A stretch of DNA of 64,000 nt from a virus, in the IMG/VR virus record IMGVR_UViG_3300039098_000071, positions 1-64,000 of that record; one strand, written 5' to 3'. The notes under the pieces were generated by a model. The model did no database searches. It worked only from the letters and a program-made list of their open reading frames with translations, and was not told the DNA's origin. This document shows, piece after piece, positions 33,013 to 41,107 of this stretch. Made by a program: the position numbers and the translations under genes. Each line of letters begins with the position of its first letter. The first letter of the stretch is position 1.

Positions 33013-33285
33013 TTATGATGGTCGTGTATAAACAATCCGATACACATTCTGTATCACGTTTTTGCTCCGCACACGCACAGTCTCCGTACCGACCTTCATA
33101 ATTCCCTTTCGATGTATAAGTCGTTGTATGTCATTCACATCTATCCCAATTGCCTTTACGTCACGTAACATGAACCGCTTGGTATCATGTGCCGCGCACC
33201 ACTCTGAAAGCTTGCGATAAGCAATGCGTGGCGCGCCAGGTGCATTGATATACTGATTACCGCTCGATGCTGTTCCCATAATCAC
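33013..33285 (-). CDS. Winged-helix-like small protein
   Basis: 90 residues with an HTH-like segment (R-K-L-S-E-W-C-A-A-H-D-T-K-R-F) and a strand-rich end (V-R-V-R-S-K-N-V-I-Q-N-V). Likely DNA-binding. Confidence 0.55.
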   Translation of the reverse strand: MIMGTASSGNQYINAPGAPRIAYRKLSEWCAAHDTKRFMLRDVKAIGIDVNDIQRLIHRKGIMKVGTETVRVRSKNVIQNVYRIVYTRPS

Positions 33286-33473
33286 ACCTCGGTGTCGTCG
33301 TCTTCGGTTTTTTGCAATGTGTCAACCATGTCCATCTTTCCTTCTATTATTCCTTCGTCTTTTGCTATGTCAGCTTCAATCCGCAAGATTCGCATCTTGT
33401 TTCCATCGATCCTGTGCCGGAGCGCGGCGACCTCTGCCTTGGTCGCTTGTATTATTTCATCAATTGTTTTCAT
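33282..33473 (-). CDS. Small coiled-coil protein
   Basis: 63 residues, charged helical heptads (R-H-R-I-D-G-N-K-M-R-I-L-R-I-E-A-D-I). ATGA overlap with the wHTH gene downstream. Confidence 0.55.
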   Translation of the reverse strand: MKTIDEIIQATKAEVAALRHRIDGNKMRILRIEADIAKDEGIIEGKMDMVDTLQKTEDDDTEV

Positions 33474-33476
33474 TAT

Positions 33477-34622
33477 TCATACCTCGAATGTTGATGCCCT
33501 GCGTCGCCCGGAATTGGTTTTCTCGATCTGCTCCAAGCATATTATTGTCTGATCGTACTGCACATCTGTCATCTGTCCCGATGCAGCAGGACCATAAATA
33601 CCGATGTATTCGGCATAAGCCCGGAATGCCTGTATCGGTATCGGGTCGTCTTCGGGGATCATGCCAGCTTCTTTCGCAAACTTCCACAACCGGAATATAA
33701 CCATACCATCACTGAAATCCACACCAGACCGCCCCTTTCCAGATCCACGCATCCCATACCCGGCAACGCTGCATGATGCGACGTCTGCGATGACAGCGAG
33801 CGCAGACATTGCGGTGTGTGTAACGTTGTGCCGCCAGCAGTACAACAGTCCGCCCATAACCGTCGTGTTCTTTCCTGTCTCCGACCCATGAAATAATGAC
33901 GGAAACCGCTTGCGTGGATTATCAATCTTTCCTACCACGTCAGTGATCGTCAGGTCGTACAAAGCGGATCGAAAAGAAGAGGTATGACTGGTTTGTGCAG
34001 TTTGCTCTTTCGCTCGTTGTGCGTCACGCTCTTCTGCAATCCTCTCCATCTCTTCGTTGCGTCTTATCTGCTCCAAAAATACCTCCGGGAATTGCTCAAA
34101 CTTAATCATCGCCGGCACAGATGCATTTAGCAACGTATACCGTCCAGCCAGTCCTTGTTCTTCTTCGGGCATGTGTACAATCTCCACCTCCCCAGTCACA
34201 ACGTAAGACCCCGGCGCCACTACATATTGCCAGTTCGCGCGGACCTCCCCCGCATCTTCCGTAGCGATGTTCTGCTTTGCTTTGATATCTTTCGTGAAAT
34301 AAAAGTAATGCCGCCCTACCCGCTTGCGACTCGTGACTGATAGAGTCGGTAGCACCCGATTATTCGGTGTAATCCCGATGTCGTCGATGTCGATGATCAC
34401 CAGTCCGTCATCACCGGTTGCAGCTATCCCGACGTTCTTTCCGCTTCGTAGATGCCGAACTGCCTGCTTGACGGTGATCCTTGCCGTCGGTGCTTTCCAT
34501 GACCCGACCGATAAGTCCGGGTCTTTATCTTCTGACAGTTTAAAGTACCACGGCACATAATCCGGCTTTCCCGAAGTTAAGAGCGCGTTGAATCGTTCGA
34601 ACTCTTCGGTGTTCTGTTGCAT
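33477..34622 (-). CDS. PrimPol-type primase-polymerase
   Basis: 381 residues from the ATG at 34620-34622 with a GGAG ribosome site; the stop of a small gene upstream overlaps it. The AEP core contains L-V-I-I-D-I-D-D for the metal-binding Asp pair (about residue 70), R-H-Y-F-Y-F and G-E-V-R-A-N-W-Q-Y-V-V-A-P-G-S, as in prim-pol N-terminal domains of viral replication proteins. It would make primers and extend them. The C-terminal part is helical with C-R-H-N-V-T-H-T. No family B polymerase was found in this window. Confidence 0.82.
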   Translation of the reverse strand: MQQNTEEFERFNALLTSGKPDYVPWYFKLSEDKDPDLSVGSWKAPTARITVKQAVRHLRSGKNVGIAATGDDGLVIIDIDDIGITPNNRVLPTLSVTSRKRVGRHYFYFTKDIKAKQNIATEDAGEVRANWQYVVAPGSYVVTGEVEIVHMPEEEQGLAGRYTLLNASVPAMIKFEQFPEVFLEQIRRNEEMERIAEERDAQRAKEQTAQTSHTSSFRSALYDLTITDVVGKIDNPRKRFPSLFHGSETGKNTTVMGGLLYCWRHNVTHTAMSALAVIADVASCSVAGYGMRGSGKGRSGVDFSDGMVIFRLWKFAKEAGMIPEDDPIPIQAFRAYAEYIGIYGPAASGQMTDVQYDQTIICLEQIEKTNSGRRRASTFEV

Positions 34623-34768
34623 TATTTCTCCATTTCTTCGCAAACGACATAATCATCCGCCCATGTGCACCATCTGGCATTGCACATATTGCTTTGATCA
34701 TGTATGTTTATATGCATGCATGTCTGCATGTTACACTTATTGTACCCACTGCAAATCAATTTTTCCAT
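34622..34768 (-). CDS. Small Cys-rich protein upstream of PrimPol
   Basis: 48 residues with several Cys (L-I-C-S-G-Y-N-K-C-N-M-Q-T-C and D-D-Y-V-V-C-E-E). A GGTGGTGG site precedes its ATG. TAATG overlap with the PrimPol start supports translation. Confidence 0.5.
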   Translation of the reverse strand: MEKLICSGYNKCNMQTCMHINIHDQSNMCNARWCTWADDYVVCEEMEK

Positions 34769-34790
34769 GTATGCCACCACCTAAAAAATA

Positions 34791-34822
34791 TAAAAAAGAG
34801 AGATTATAAAAACTCCTCTCTC
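34791..34822 (-). terminator. Terminator then promoter before PrimPol
   Basis: On the minus strand a GAGAG/CTCTC hairpin (34798-34822) overlapping the end of the upstream gene is followed by a T-rich run (34782-34797). The same AT-rich tract (TTTTTTATATTTTTT) could serve as TATA box for the next unit. Confidence 0.5.
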
Positions 34823-34983
34823 ATCCGACAGTCGATCTGCTTGAGTCTGCGTATAGCATCCTCTACATCAGAATCCGAATCGAAACTTACCTTGAGATCC
34901 CAATACGTCTCGCCTTTCGCGCTCATCTTCTTTGTGATCGTGTCGTGAATTGGGAGTGTTGCATACACTATTGATTCTGTCAT
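34804..34983 (-). CDS. Hypothetical small protein
   Basis: 59 residues from ATG 34981-34983, overlapping the upstream stop. Ser/Asp-rich with acidic helices (D-S-D-S-D-V-E-D-A-I). Not recognised. Confidence 0.55.
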   Translation of the reverse strand: MTESIVYATLPIHDTITKKMSAKGETYWDLKVSFDSDSDVEDAIRRLKQIDCRMREEFL

Positions 34984-35168
34984 GCCTTGTTCGCCGCCGC
35001 CGTTGCAATGGCAGATATACTCACCGACACCATGTATGCGATCCACACACCCCACATCAGATCAGATGCATCGATATGACAGAGCAACAAGTACCACAAC
35101 CCTACCGAACATGCCATTACTGGTAATGTGCATATTATCGCCACGACGTCTGCTGCATTGCCCATCAT
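34980..35168 (-). CDS. Small two-helix membrane protein
   Basis: 62 residues with two hydrophobic helices (V-V-A-I-I-C-T-L-P-V-M and W-I-A-Y-M-V-S-V-S-I-S-A-I). Overlaps both neighbours. Function unknown. Confidence 0.6.
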   Translation of the reverse strand: MMGNAADVVAIICTLPVMACSVGLWYLLLCHIDASDLMWGVWIAYMVSVSISAIATAAANKA

Positions 35169-36703
35169 TCTACTCCTGGGTAAAACTCGTCGTGGACATC
35201 GATCTGCTGCTCGAGTGTTTCGCCATCGACATTGTGCGCAATTTGTCGCTGTGGCGCCGAATAATCTGTTGCCTCCCGAGATTTTTGTTGCAGGTCCTCG
35301 ATACTACCCCTATATTCAACCGTGACTATTGGAATCTTCTTTTTTCTGCTTTGTCCCTTCGGTGTAACCCAACGGGATGAATACACGAGTTTCATCGGCA
35401 GAAACGCTATTCTGCCGCCCGAGTTTTCAGCAATCCGTTTATTCATGAACAGCGACGCCATAGTCCCCTCGATGCTGTTTCTTCCGGACGTCCTGTACTT
35501 CCACACGCTACCAACACTGTTCTGGCCCTCGATGATAAATGTCAGGATTCCCTGCATTTTGGTATCCTTATCTTTCAGAAACCCATGCGTGCCGTCGGGG
35601 TCATGCACAAATTCTCTTGTACCGTCTGGCTTCATGACGATCCAATCAACGCCATCGCCCCACCATATCATGCCTCTACCTCCATATTTTGCATAAAATG
35701 TTCTAAAGCTTTCGGTGGGGTCGTCTGACAACAACCGAATTGGAATCTCGGTGCATTCATCACCCATCAGATTAGTCATCGTTTGATCAATGATGAAATC
35801 CTCATTGTCGTCCTTATCAGGGGTCGTAAAGATAAAATGGTCGTATGTAACCGTAGACCGTCCTTTGCCACTTGCATACACGTCCCCCTTTTTACCAATT
35901 CTGACACCGCCAGCCTCCCGCATGTTGAGGTTGAGCCCCCGAATCATCGGAGCAATTGGTCGCAGCTGTTGTAATACCGACGGTACATAGTCAGCAGATT
36001 CAGACTGTGTGGGTGGTGTAGTTACTATATCAGTGTTGTTGTCTTTGTGTCCTTCGATGCAGTTCAGAACGGCATCGATCGTGTCGTGCTCCTTTCCGCA
36101 TATCTTGCAGGTGTGCTTTTTCGACGTGGGTGGTGGCACGATCTCTGCCTCGATCACGGGCGGCTCTTCAGTATGTGCATCCTTTGCACTAACTTGTTCC
36201 GGTTCCTTAATCTCTTCCGGCGCTTCCGGCACAACGATTCCCGCATCCGCACTATCCACAACGTCGCTTGCTTGCGTTTCCGGTGCTTCGAAATTCCCGG
36301 GTTGCGGGGGAACCATGTTCTGGTCGGCGTCAAACGTCCATTTCTCTACATCATCTACTGCATTCAGCATCATCGTCTCAGAGATGTTGTCCCGCGCCAG
36401 ACTTTCCTTACCAGAACCGAGCTTGCCAACTGCAATGATATGACGGCATCGCTTACCGCCATCCTTAAACGTGTCGCAAGAGCACCCAATGCCCTTTTTC
36501 GTGAAAGCGACCACGTACATCTGATCGTTTTCGTTCTCGTTAGCAACGACGATTGAATATAGTCCTGCCTCTCCGAGCCGGGCAAACGTGTACATGCCAT
36601 CGTCCATTTCCGCATTCGCTGCAACGTCTTCTCCCTTCACTATTCCTGCTGTTAGCGGGTCGATTACGCCCGCCCATGTTATGTTATGGTCTGTTTTAGT
36701 CAT
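35165..36703 (-). CDS. SWIM zinc-finger protein with Gp3/RDF-like domain
   Basis: 512 residues from ATG 36701-36703 behind AGAGGAG. Near the N terminus C-S-C-D-T-F-K-D-G-G-K-R-C-R-H-I-I-A is a SWIM zinc finger. A Pro/Glu linker leads to a C-H-type finger (H-T-C-K-I-C-G) and then a C-terminal region like phage Gp3/recombination-directionality domains: G-V-R-I-G-K-K-G, Y-D-H-F-I-F-T-T, I-I-E-G-Q-N. Such proteins are often phage replication or recombination factors. The SWIM addition is unusual. Confidence 0.65.
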   Translation of the reverse strand: MTKTDHNITWAGVIDPLTAGIVKGEDVAANAEMDDGMYTFARLGEAGLYSIVVANENENDQMYVVAFTKKGIGCSCDTFKDGGKRCRHIIAVGKLGSGKESLARDNISETMMLNAVDDVEKWTFDADQNMVPPQPGNFEAPETQASDVVDSADAGIVVPEAPEEIKEPEQVSAKDAHTEEPPVIEAEIVPPPTSKKHTCKICGKEHDTIDAVLNCIEGHKDNNTDIVTTPPTQSESADYVPSVLQQLRPIAPMIRGLNLNMREAGGVRIGKKGDVYASGKGRSTVTYDHFIFTTPDKDDNEDFIIDQTMTNLMGDECTEIPIRLLSDDPTESFRTFYAKYGGRGMIWWGDGVDWIVMKPDGTREFVHDPDGTHGFLKDKDTKMQGILTFIIEGQNSVGSVWKYRTSGRNSIEGTMASLFMNKRIAENSGGRIAFLPMKLVYSSRWVTPKGQSRKKKIPIVTVEYRGSIEDLQQKSREATDYSAPQRQIAHNVDGETLEQQIDVHDEFYPGVE

Positions 36704-37074
36704 TCTGTTTTCTCCTCTGGTCGTTTCGGTAAATACATCCAATGCGATATATCAGGTATGCCATGCACGCACTTGGATACCAGTGCCTCGTTTCGGAACG
36801 TGTGCGACACACTATCATACCACATTGTCTCCATCACACCATCGTTCCGCAATGCTAACACCGTTGTATGTACTTGCGGCAACATGTCACAAGTAGAAAC
36901 CCACTCGCCCCTTCGCATGCTATGATCTGTCTTCCGCAGTTCGTATCCCTCACATTTCAATATTTGGTCCATGATGTCGTCAGAGAGTACCATCAGCGAC
37001 GTGTATGGTGCGCCCGTCTCAAAGAATGCCCAGTATCCGTCGCCGATTCGGTCGATCATGTGTTTTGCTCGCAT
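36700..37074 (-). CDS. DUF551-containing protein
   Basis: 124 residues. C-terminal part G-E-W-V-S-T-C-D-M-L-P-Q-V-H-T-T-V-L and S-H-W-M-Y-L-P-K-R-P-E matches the DUF551 W-v-x-x-x-d-x-l-P ... H-W-x-x-L-P pattern common in phages. Function of the family is unknown. Confidence 0.75.
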   Translation of the reverse strand: MRAKHMIDRIGDGYWAFFETGAPYTSLMVLSDDIMDQILKCEGYELRKTDHSMRRGEWVSTCDMLPQVHTTVLALRNDGVMETMWYDSVSHTFRNEALVSKCVHGIPDISHWMYLPKRPEEKTE

Positions 37075-37077
37075 TAT

Positions 37078-37242
37078 TCAATCCTCCCACGAAACATGCC
37101 CGCCCGCAATCTCGACAAACTTGACTGTGGTAGTAAGCAAGGCTTCTGCTGTTTTAAGCGGCCCTTCTTCGTCTGCTCCGCCTTTCACCAGCCCTTCGGC
37201 AAAAAGCCGTATTACACGCTGCGGTATCTCTTGTTCAGTCAT
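37078..37242 (-). CDS. Small hypothetical protein
   Basis: 54 residues, helical then ending G-G-H-V-S-W-E-D. Between two genes with tight spacing, so it is probably translated. Confidence 0.55.
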   Translation of the reverse strand: MTEQEIPQRVIRLFAEGLVKGGADEEGPLKTAEALLTTTVKFVEIAGGHVSWED

Positions 37243-37583
37243 ATCTGGTCACCCATCCTTATTTTTGCTATCCCATCGTATCCGACAAGTGCATCACCGA
37301 CCGCTCGCTCAACCTCTTTGGCAGCACCACGTGGACGAATCTTGATAGTGATCGCCTGATCAAGCGCAGCGTCACGAGACAATACGCCACGCACCACATA
37401 GCCACGCGCCATGAGTTCGAGCACGTAACTCCGAACGCTACCATCGCTGTGTATCCCTTCCGCTTCCAACGCTGCCGCAACCATATCGACCGTGACCACA
37501 CCGTCCACACCAACCAGATCTCGGAGACGCACAGCGATCTTCGCAGCTGTGATATGGCGGGGTGTCCATGTATCGTCACGCAT
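37239..37583 (-). CDS. Winged-helix-like protein
   Basis: 114 residues from ATG 37581-37583. Pattern G-V-V-T-V-D-M-V-A-A-A-L-E-A-E-G followed by S-V-R-S-Y-V-L-E-L-M-A-R-G-Y-V-V-R suggests a winged helix. Probable regulator. Confidence 0.6.
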   Translation of the reverse strand: MRDDTWTPRHITAAKIAVRLRDLVGVDGVVTVDMVAAALEAEGIHSDGSVRSYVLELMARGYVVRGVLSRDAALDQAITIKIRPRGAAKEVERAVGDALVGYDGIAKIRMGDQI

Positions 37584-37806
37584 GATTATCACCGAACACA
37601 CACTGAAACCCCTCAATAACACGATATGACTGATTAGGAACATTGTCATACCGTCTGCCAGACATGCGGAGATAGACCATGCTCATCATTGCATCGCGGT
37701 CTGATCGTTGCCACGTATCGACTCCGAGCTCTGCTAATGTTGCGGCAATAGATTCAACTGATGCCGCCCCCGGTATGAGTGATGGGTTGTACATGTCTTC
37801 ACTCAT
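37576..37806 (-). CDS. Hypothetical small protein
   Basis: 76 residues from ATG 37804-37806. Ends in Q-S-Y-R-V-I-E-G-F-Q-C-V-F-G-D. Not recognised; coupled by overlap. Confidence 0.55.
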   Translation of the reverse strand: MSEDMYNPSLIPGAASVESIAATLAELGVDTWQRSDRDAMMSMVYLRMSGRRYDNVPNQSYRVIEGFQCVFGDNHA

Positions 37807-37993
37807 TCTTATCACCTGATTCAATTGCATACATATACATATTTGTTGCCGCATGCAACACGCGGGGTGACATCCTTCCAAATGCTTCGGGCGACACACG
37901 CATGTTCCGTGCCTGCTGCTCAACCAGCCACGTATAATCCGTCTGTTCTTGTTCGGTCCATTCATCGAAGCCGTCTGGGATTAATGAAGTCAT
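37799..37993 (-). CDS. Hypothetical small protein
   Basis: 64 residues from ATG 37991-37993. Trp/Gln/Glu-rich helical start (E-W-T-E-Q-E-Q-T-D-Y-T-W-L). Overlaps both neighbours. Confidence 0.55.
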   Translation of the reverse strand: MTSLIPDGFDEWTEQEQTDYTWLVEQQARNMRVSPEAFGRMSPRVLHAATNMYMYAIESGDKNE

Positions 37994-38115
37994 GCTACGT
38001 CCTCCATGGAAACACCACATTGCCTAACTCGCACGTCGTTGCCGAATGCTCGCTTTAGCGTATCGGTGATCCATTCAATCTTCGCACCATCTGGTATGTT
38101 GTCAATTACGATCAT
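37990..38115 (-). CDS. Tiny hypothetical protein
   Basis: 41 residues (I-V-I-D-N-I-P-D-G-A-K-I-E-W at the start). ATGA overlap with the next gene supports translation. Confidence 0.5.
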   Translation of the reverse strand: MIVIDNIPDGAKIEWITDTLKRAFGNDVRVRQCGVSMEDVA

Positions 38116-38118
38116 CAG

Positions 38119-38286
38119 TCATACCTCGTAATACACATTGATAAAATTAGCGATGGATGCCGCCGCTATCCCGCAACAAAACCCAACGGTCATCGGGTCG
38201 ACGGCATATCTCGCACATATCATCTGCGCAGTGATTACACATATTATGGTGACAAGTGCGTACACGACAATGTTCATTCCGTTCAT
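38119..38286 (-). CDS. Small two-helix membrane protein
   Basis: 55 residues with two hydrophobic segments (V-V-Y-A-L-V-T-I-I-C-V-I and V-G-F-C-C-G-I-A-A-A). Tight spacing and ATGA overlap with the gene upstream. Confidence 0.6.
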   Translation of the reverse strand: MNGMNIVVYALVTIICVITAQMICARYAVDPMTVGFCCGIAAASIANFINVYYEV

Positions 38287-38597
38287 ATCTCGGTTCCTCC
38301 TTTATATGCTTCTGCCCATATAAGCGCCTTCAAAACGTCGCTCGCAACAACTTGCCCGATCACGGAATCTGATTGACTCGGATCATATTCTTGCGTAATC
38401 CAATTACCATCACCATCCCACATCGCAAGTTCCGCGTCGGGTGATCGCATACCTTCCGTGCGCAGCGAGTCGATCTCAGCATCATAATTCTGGCAATAGT
38501 TCCCGCCGCCAAACTGCACAGAAACACACACACCATTGGCGAATGTGATGTGAAACCCCTTGTTGTCAAGGATCTTGAACCCTGGTGTAGTCTTCAT
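38283..38597 (-). CDS. Hypothetical small beta-rich protein
   Basis: 104 residues: F-H-I-T-F-A-N-G-V-C-V-S-V-Q-F-G-G-G-N-Y-C then an acidic region and a helical end. Phage-like but function unknown. Confidence 0.6.
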   Translation of the reverse strand: MKTTPGFKILDNKGFHITFANGVCVSVQFGGGNYCQNYDAEIDSLRTEGMRSPDAELAMWDGDGNWITQEYDPSQSDSVIGQVVASDVLKALIWAEAYKGGTEI

Positions 38598-39118
38598 ATC
38601 TTGCCTCGCATCAGAGTAATGAACCCACGTAGTACACGAGTCGTTCTGCCCACAACATTCCCATGCCCGCTATGCGCTGCTGCACGCGCCATCATCTGCG
38701 ATAACACATACTGCTCTGCGATCGGCCATTCATCGAACCCGATCTCATCCAGTGCGCTGGCTGCGGAGGATTGCGACCACAATCTTTCCTGGCACTTGCG
38801 CAGTTCACGTTTGAACTCTATAGTCTTTCCTTCTGAGTGACGTAATTGCAGTCTCGACTTCGCAACCGTCTCCGCTTGTTCTGACCGCTCTTTCAAATCC
38901 TCGAATCCAGAATGTGTTCCGAGCAGCGCAGTACCCAACCGCTCCGCCTCTTCTGACGTCAGCGTCTTTGGGATGCTAATCGGATACTCGCCGGTGCCCG
39001 CACGAATCACTCTTATCTTTACCGATCCGTCAGACGCACGAGTAACCCGAAGATTTTCCACGATCGAATCCTCATCAACAAGTGGCAAGGATGTTTCGTA
39101 TATTACAACTTCTTTCAT
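38594..39118 (-). CDS. Hypothetical helical protein
   Basis: 174 residues. N-terminal strand-rich part (I-S-I-P-K-T-L-T-S-E-E-A-E-R), then long charged coiled-coil helices (I-E-F-K-R-E-L-R-K-C-Q-E-R-L). Not recognised. Confidence 0.6.
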   Translation of the reverse strand: MKEVVIYETSLPLVDEDSIVENLRVTRASDGSVKIRVIRAGTGEYPISIPKTLTSEEAERLGTALLGTHSGFEDLKERSEQAETVAKSRLQLRHSEGKTIEFKRELRKCQERLWSQSSAASALDEIGFDEWPIAEQYVLSQMMARAAAHSGHGNVVGRTTRVLRGFITLMRGKI

Positions 39119-39123
39119 CGTTT

Positions 39124-39306
39124 TCAGTCCTCCTCTTCTGTAGTCATATCATAAATCCCAACCATTCCTTCGAATATCAGCCTGTCCACTGGATATGCTT
39201 CAGTTGGCTCCGGATTTCCTGTTGCAAGCACTCGGTCGTTGCCATACGTCAAATCGGCGATGCGTTTTTCTACATCATCTCGATGCGCATTCGTCAGCCA
39301 TTTCAT
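39124..39306 (-). CDS. Small hypothetical protein
   Basis: 60 residues, acidic end (M-T-T-E-E-E-D). Not recognised. Overlaps the upstream gene. Confidence 0.5.
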   Translation of the reverse strand: MKWLTNAHRDDVEKRIADLTYGNDRVLATGNPEPTEAYPVDRLIFEGMVGIYDMTTEEED

Positions 39307-39497
39307 CGTTTTCCGTCCTCCTTTAGTATGATGTTTAGTCCATGTCCAGTGATGTTTGATTTCTCCGCCGCCGCGAATACCTCGCTCATGAACTGCGTCT
39401 GTGTTGCCGCAATCGTTCCTGACACATCTGTGTCGAGTACGATCTCATATATTCGTGGGGGAATAGGTTCTCCGATTTTCTGTTTGTATTCACTCAT
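39303..39497 (-). CDS. Small hypothetical protein
   Basis: 64 residues with Y-E-I-V-L-D-T-D-V-S-G and a helical end. Not recognised. Confidence 0.5.
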   Translation of the reverse strand: MSEYKQKIGEPIPPRIYEIVLDTDVSGTIAATQTQFMSEVFAAAEKSNITGHGLNIILKEDGKR

Positions 39498-39500
39498 GAT

Positions 39501-39629
39501 TCAGTCCTCCCATGTCTTCTCTCGGTTGTTTCCAGAATACTGATCTGCTGCGGTCGTCCCCGACTCTGCGCAATATGCCAGAAATACCGCCTCAAATTCT
39601 GCTCTTGTTTTCAATATGTGTTTGCTCAT
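39501..39629 (-). CDS. Tiny hypothetical protein
   Basis: 42 residues ending E-K-T-W-E-D. Part of a run of tightly packed small genes. Confidence 0.5.
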   Translation of the reverse strand: MSKHILKTRAEFEAVFLAYCAESGTTAADQYSGNNREKTWED

Positions 39630-39632
39630 GAT

Positions 39633-39839
39633 TCATTCCTCGTTTAGGTCCCGCAGAGTTATGTACGAAGCATTAAACCGTAGCATAACGGGTTTCGAGG
39701 TGATCTCAAACGTCTCTCCGTTTGCCATCGCTCGTCGCGCTTTCCAGAGGTTGTATGGCGTCTCGTTTATATGCAACTTGAATGCCCTTTTGAACGCTTC
39801 GTATACAGACTCTCCCGCGTGTGCTTCGATTTCTATCAT
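39633..39839 (-). CDS. Small hypothetical protein
   Basis: 68 residues: E-A-F-K-R-A-F-K-L-H-I-N and a strand end. Not recognised. Confidence 0.5.
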   Translation of the reverse strand: MIEIEAHAGESVYEAFKRAFKLHINETPYNLWKARRAMANGETFEITSKPVMLRFNASYITLRDLNEE

Positions 39840-39842
39840 GAT

Positions 39843-40013
39843 TTAATCATCCACAACATCCTTTTGTCTTGCATCTGATATTGCAATGCGGTATTCTACG
39901 GTGTCGTGCTTTCCTGCGAATTGTATACTCTCGTACACAGCTTTCTCGTGTTTCTGGTGTTCAAAGCAGAACATATTCTCATCTCTGCATCCCGGACAGT
40001 TGTTTCTTGCCAT
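39843..40013 (-). CDS. Small Cys/His protein; start uncertain
   Basis: 56 residues from ATG 40011-40013 (N-N-C-P-G-C-R-D-E-N-M-F-C-F-E-H metal-type motif). A longer version from about 40160 would fit a TATA-like box near 40200 less well than its own ribosome site. First gene of this operon. Confidence 0.5.
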   Translation of the reverse strand: MARNNCPGCRDENMFCFEHQKHEKAVYESIQFAGKHDTVEYRIAISDARQKDVVDD

Positions 40014-40261
40014 TGTTCTCGCCTTCTTGCTCTTCCGAGCATGCACCGGTTGGGCAGCGAACCCCATAGAGTCGGTAACTCGCCGATGCCATACGTGATT
40101 TCGATCCGCCTGCGAAGCAACAGGGGATAACGGTTTTGTTGCAGCGTTTGCTGTGCGCATTTCAGCGCATTGCAACAATACTACATAGTATCTAATCGTA
40201 TATAAACTTATCGTTTGCGTGCGCAATTACAGATTTCATACACAATATGGAATACCGTCTG

Positions 40262-40301
40262 CATAAAAAAAAGAGACATAAGAGTATTGTGGTAATACTC
40301 T
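40262..40301 (-). terminator. Terminator after the HTH/coiled-coil gene
   Basis: On the minus strand AGAGTATT-ACCAC-AATACTCT (40281-40301) is a perfect 8-bp hairpin followed by a T-rich run (40264-40272). Confidence 0.7.
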
Positions 40302-40318
40302 TTCGTCCACTACGATAT

Positions 40319-40840
40319 TCATATCTCAACCCGATCCAGAACAACCGGTATCCCTTCGGCGACCAGTCTTAATTTTCTGTCGCTATCATTCCGTTCATTC
40401 CGCACCCTGACATGATCTGTTTTAAGTGTCGCAAGTTCACTCTCGCGTGTGTCGAGTCGATGCTTTGTTCTCTCAAGTTCCCGCTCAAGTTCGGTGATTC
40501 TTGCGTCCTTCTCTTCTTCGATCGCCCGGTGATCGACCTTGACAACTTTCTTCCTTCGATCTCCTGCATAGATTCCCAACTCCTTAAGTCTCTTAGTGAT
40601 CGGGTTCTTTTTGATGTTGATCCCATCTTCATATCGAAGGGTGCCGGCTATCTTATCTGCTCCGATCCCGGCATTGTACAATTCCGATATCTTCTCATCA
40701 AAGAAATCGATCTTGCCACCCACTGCAATCTCGTATGCAGAAGGTTTCTTTGCCCGCTCAACAGCGACGTGATGAGAAACAACTTTCCCATACTTCTTCT
40801 CGTTCCATTGTCCGTATCCGCGTCCATTCACAAATGTCAT
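40319..40840 (-). CDS. HTH plus coiled-coil regulator candidate
   Basis: 173 residues from the ATG at 40838-40840; a GTG at 40876 is too close to the promoter box. HTH-like segments around L-Y-N-A-G-I-G-A-D-K-I-A-G-T and I-T-K-R-L-K-E-L-G-I, then a long Arg/Glu coiled coil (I-T-E-L-E-R-E-L-E-R-T-K-H-R-L). A dimerising regulator is plausible. Confidence 0.6.
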   Translation of the reverse strand: MTFVNGRGYGQWNEKKYGKVVSHHVAVERAKKPSAYEIAVGGKIDFFDEKISELYNAGIGADKIAGTLRYEDGINIKKNPITKRLKELGIYAGDRRKKVVKVDHRAIEEEKDARITELERELERTKHRLDTRESELATLKTDHVRVRNERNDSDRKLRLVAEGIPVVLDRVEI

Positions 40841-40879
40841 TTTTGCCAACCATCCTATGATTATTACTTTGCCCACAAA

Positions 40880-40895
40880 GTACTTAAAGGTTTCC
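40880..40895 (-). promoter_or_regulatory. Conserved promoter motif
   Basis: Minus strand GGAAACCTTTAAGTAC (AAACC plus TTTAAGTA), upstream of the HTH/coiled-coil gene, with a leader of about 16 bases to ATG 40840. Confidence 0.6.
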
Positions 40896-40944
40896 TCGCA
40901 CGTTCACTACCACCATTCAACCCCCAGATAAGACTGCACCACTC

Positions 40945-40998
40945 ATCACCAGAACGTCGCACACGCCGCATATATGGAAGCCGCCAGAGCGTCACAGA
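40945..40998 (+). repeat. Diverged repeat, copy 1 (coding-like)
   Basis: About 54 bases resembling 41766-41820. Read on the plus strand, the two give R-T-S-H-T-P-H-I-W-K-P and E-R-H-R-A with most base changes at third codon positions. No start codon is found in frame nearby. It is a degraded gene piece or an unknown conserved element. Confidence 0.5.
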
Positions 40999-41107
40999 GC
41001 AACGATCGCAAAGCCATGTTATGGAAAGTATGCTCTCAGTTCCACTATAAAGAATTCACACGAACAAACAAAAGAATGTAAAAAATATAGAAGACAGGGG
41101 TGGTGGA
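40999..41107. other. Intergenic region
   Basis: No gene recognised beyond the diverged repeat just upstream; AT-rich before the end of the next minus-strand gene. Confidence 0.4.

Noticed and set aside
40412-41050. 212-codon plus-strand frame
   Set aside because: Antisense to the HTH/coiled-coil gene with no protein-like pattern; only its end overlaps the coding-like repeat.
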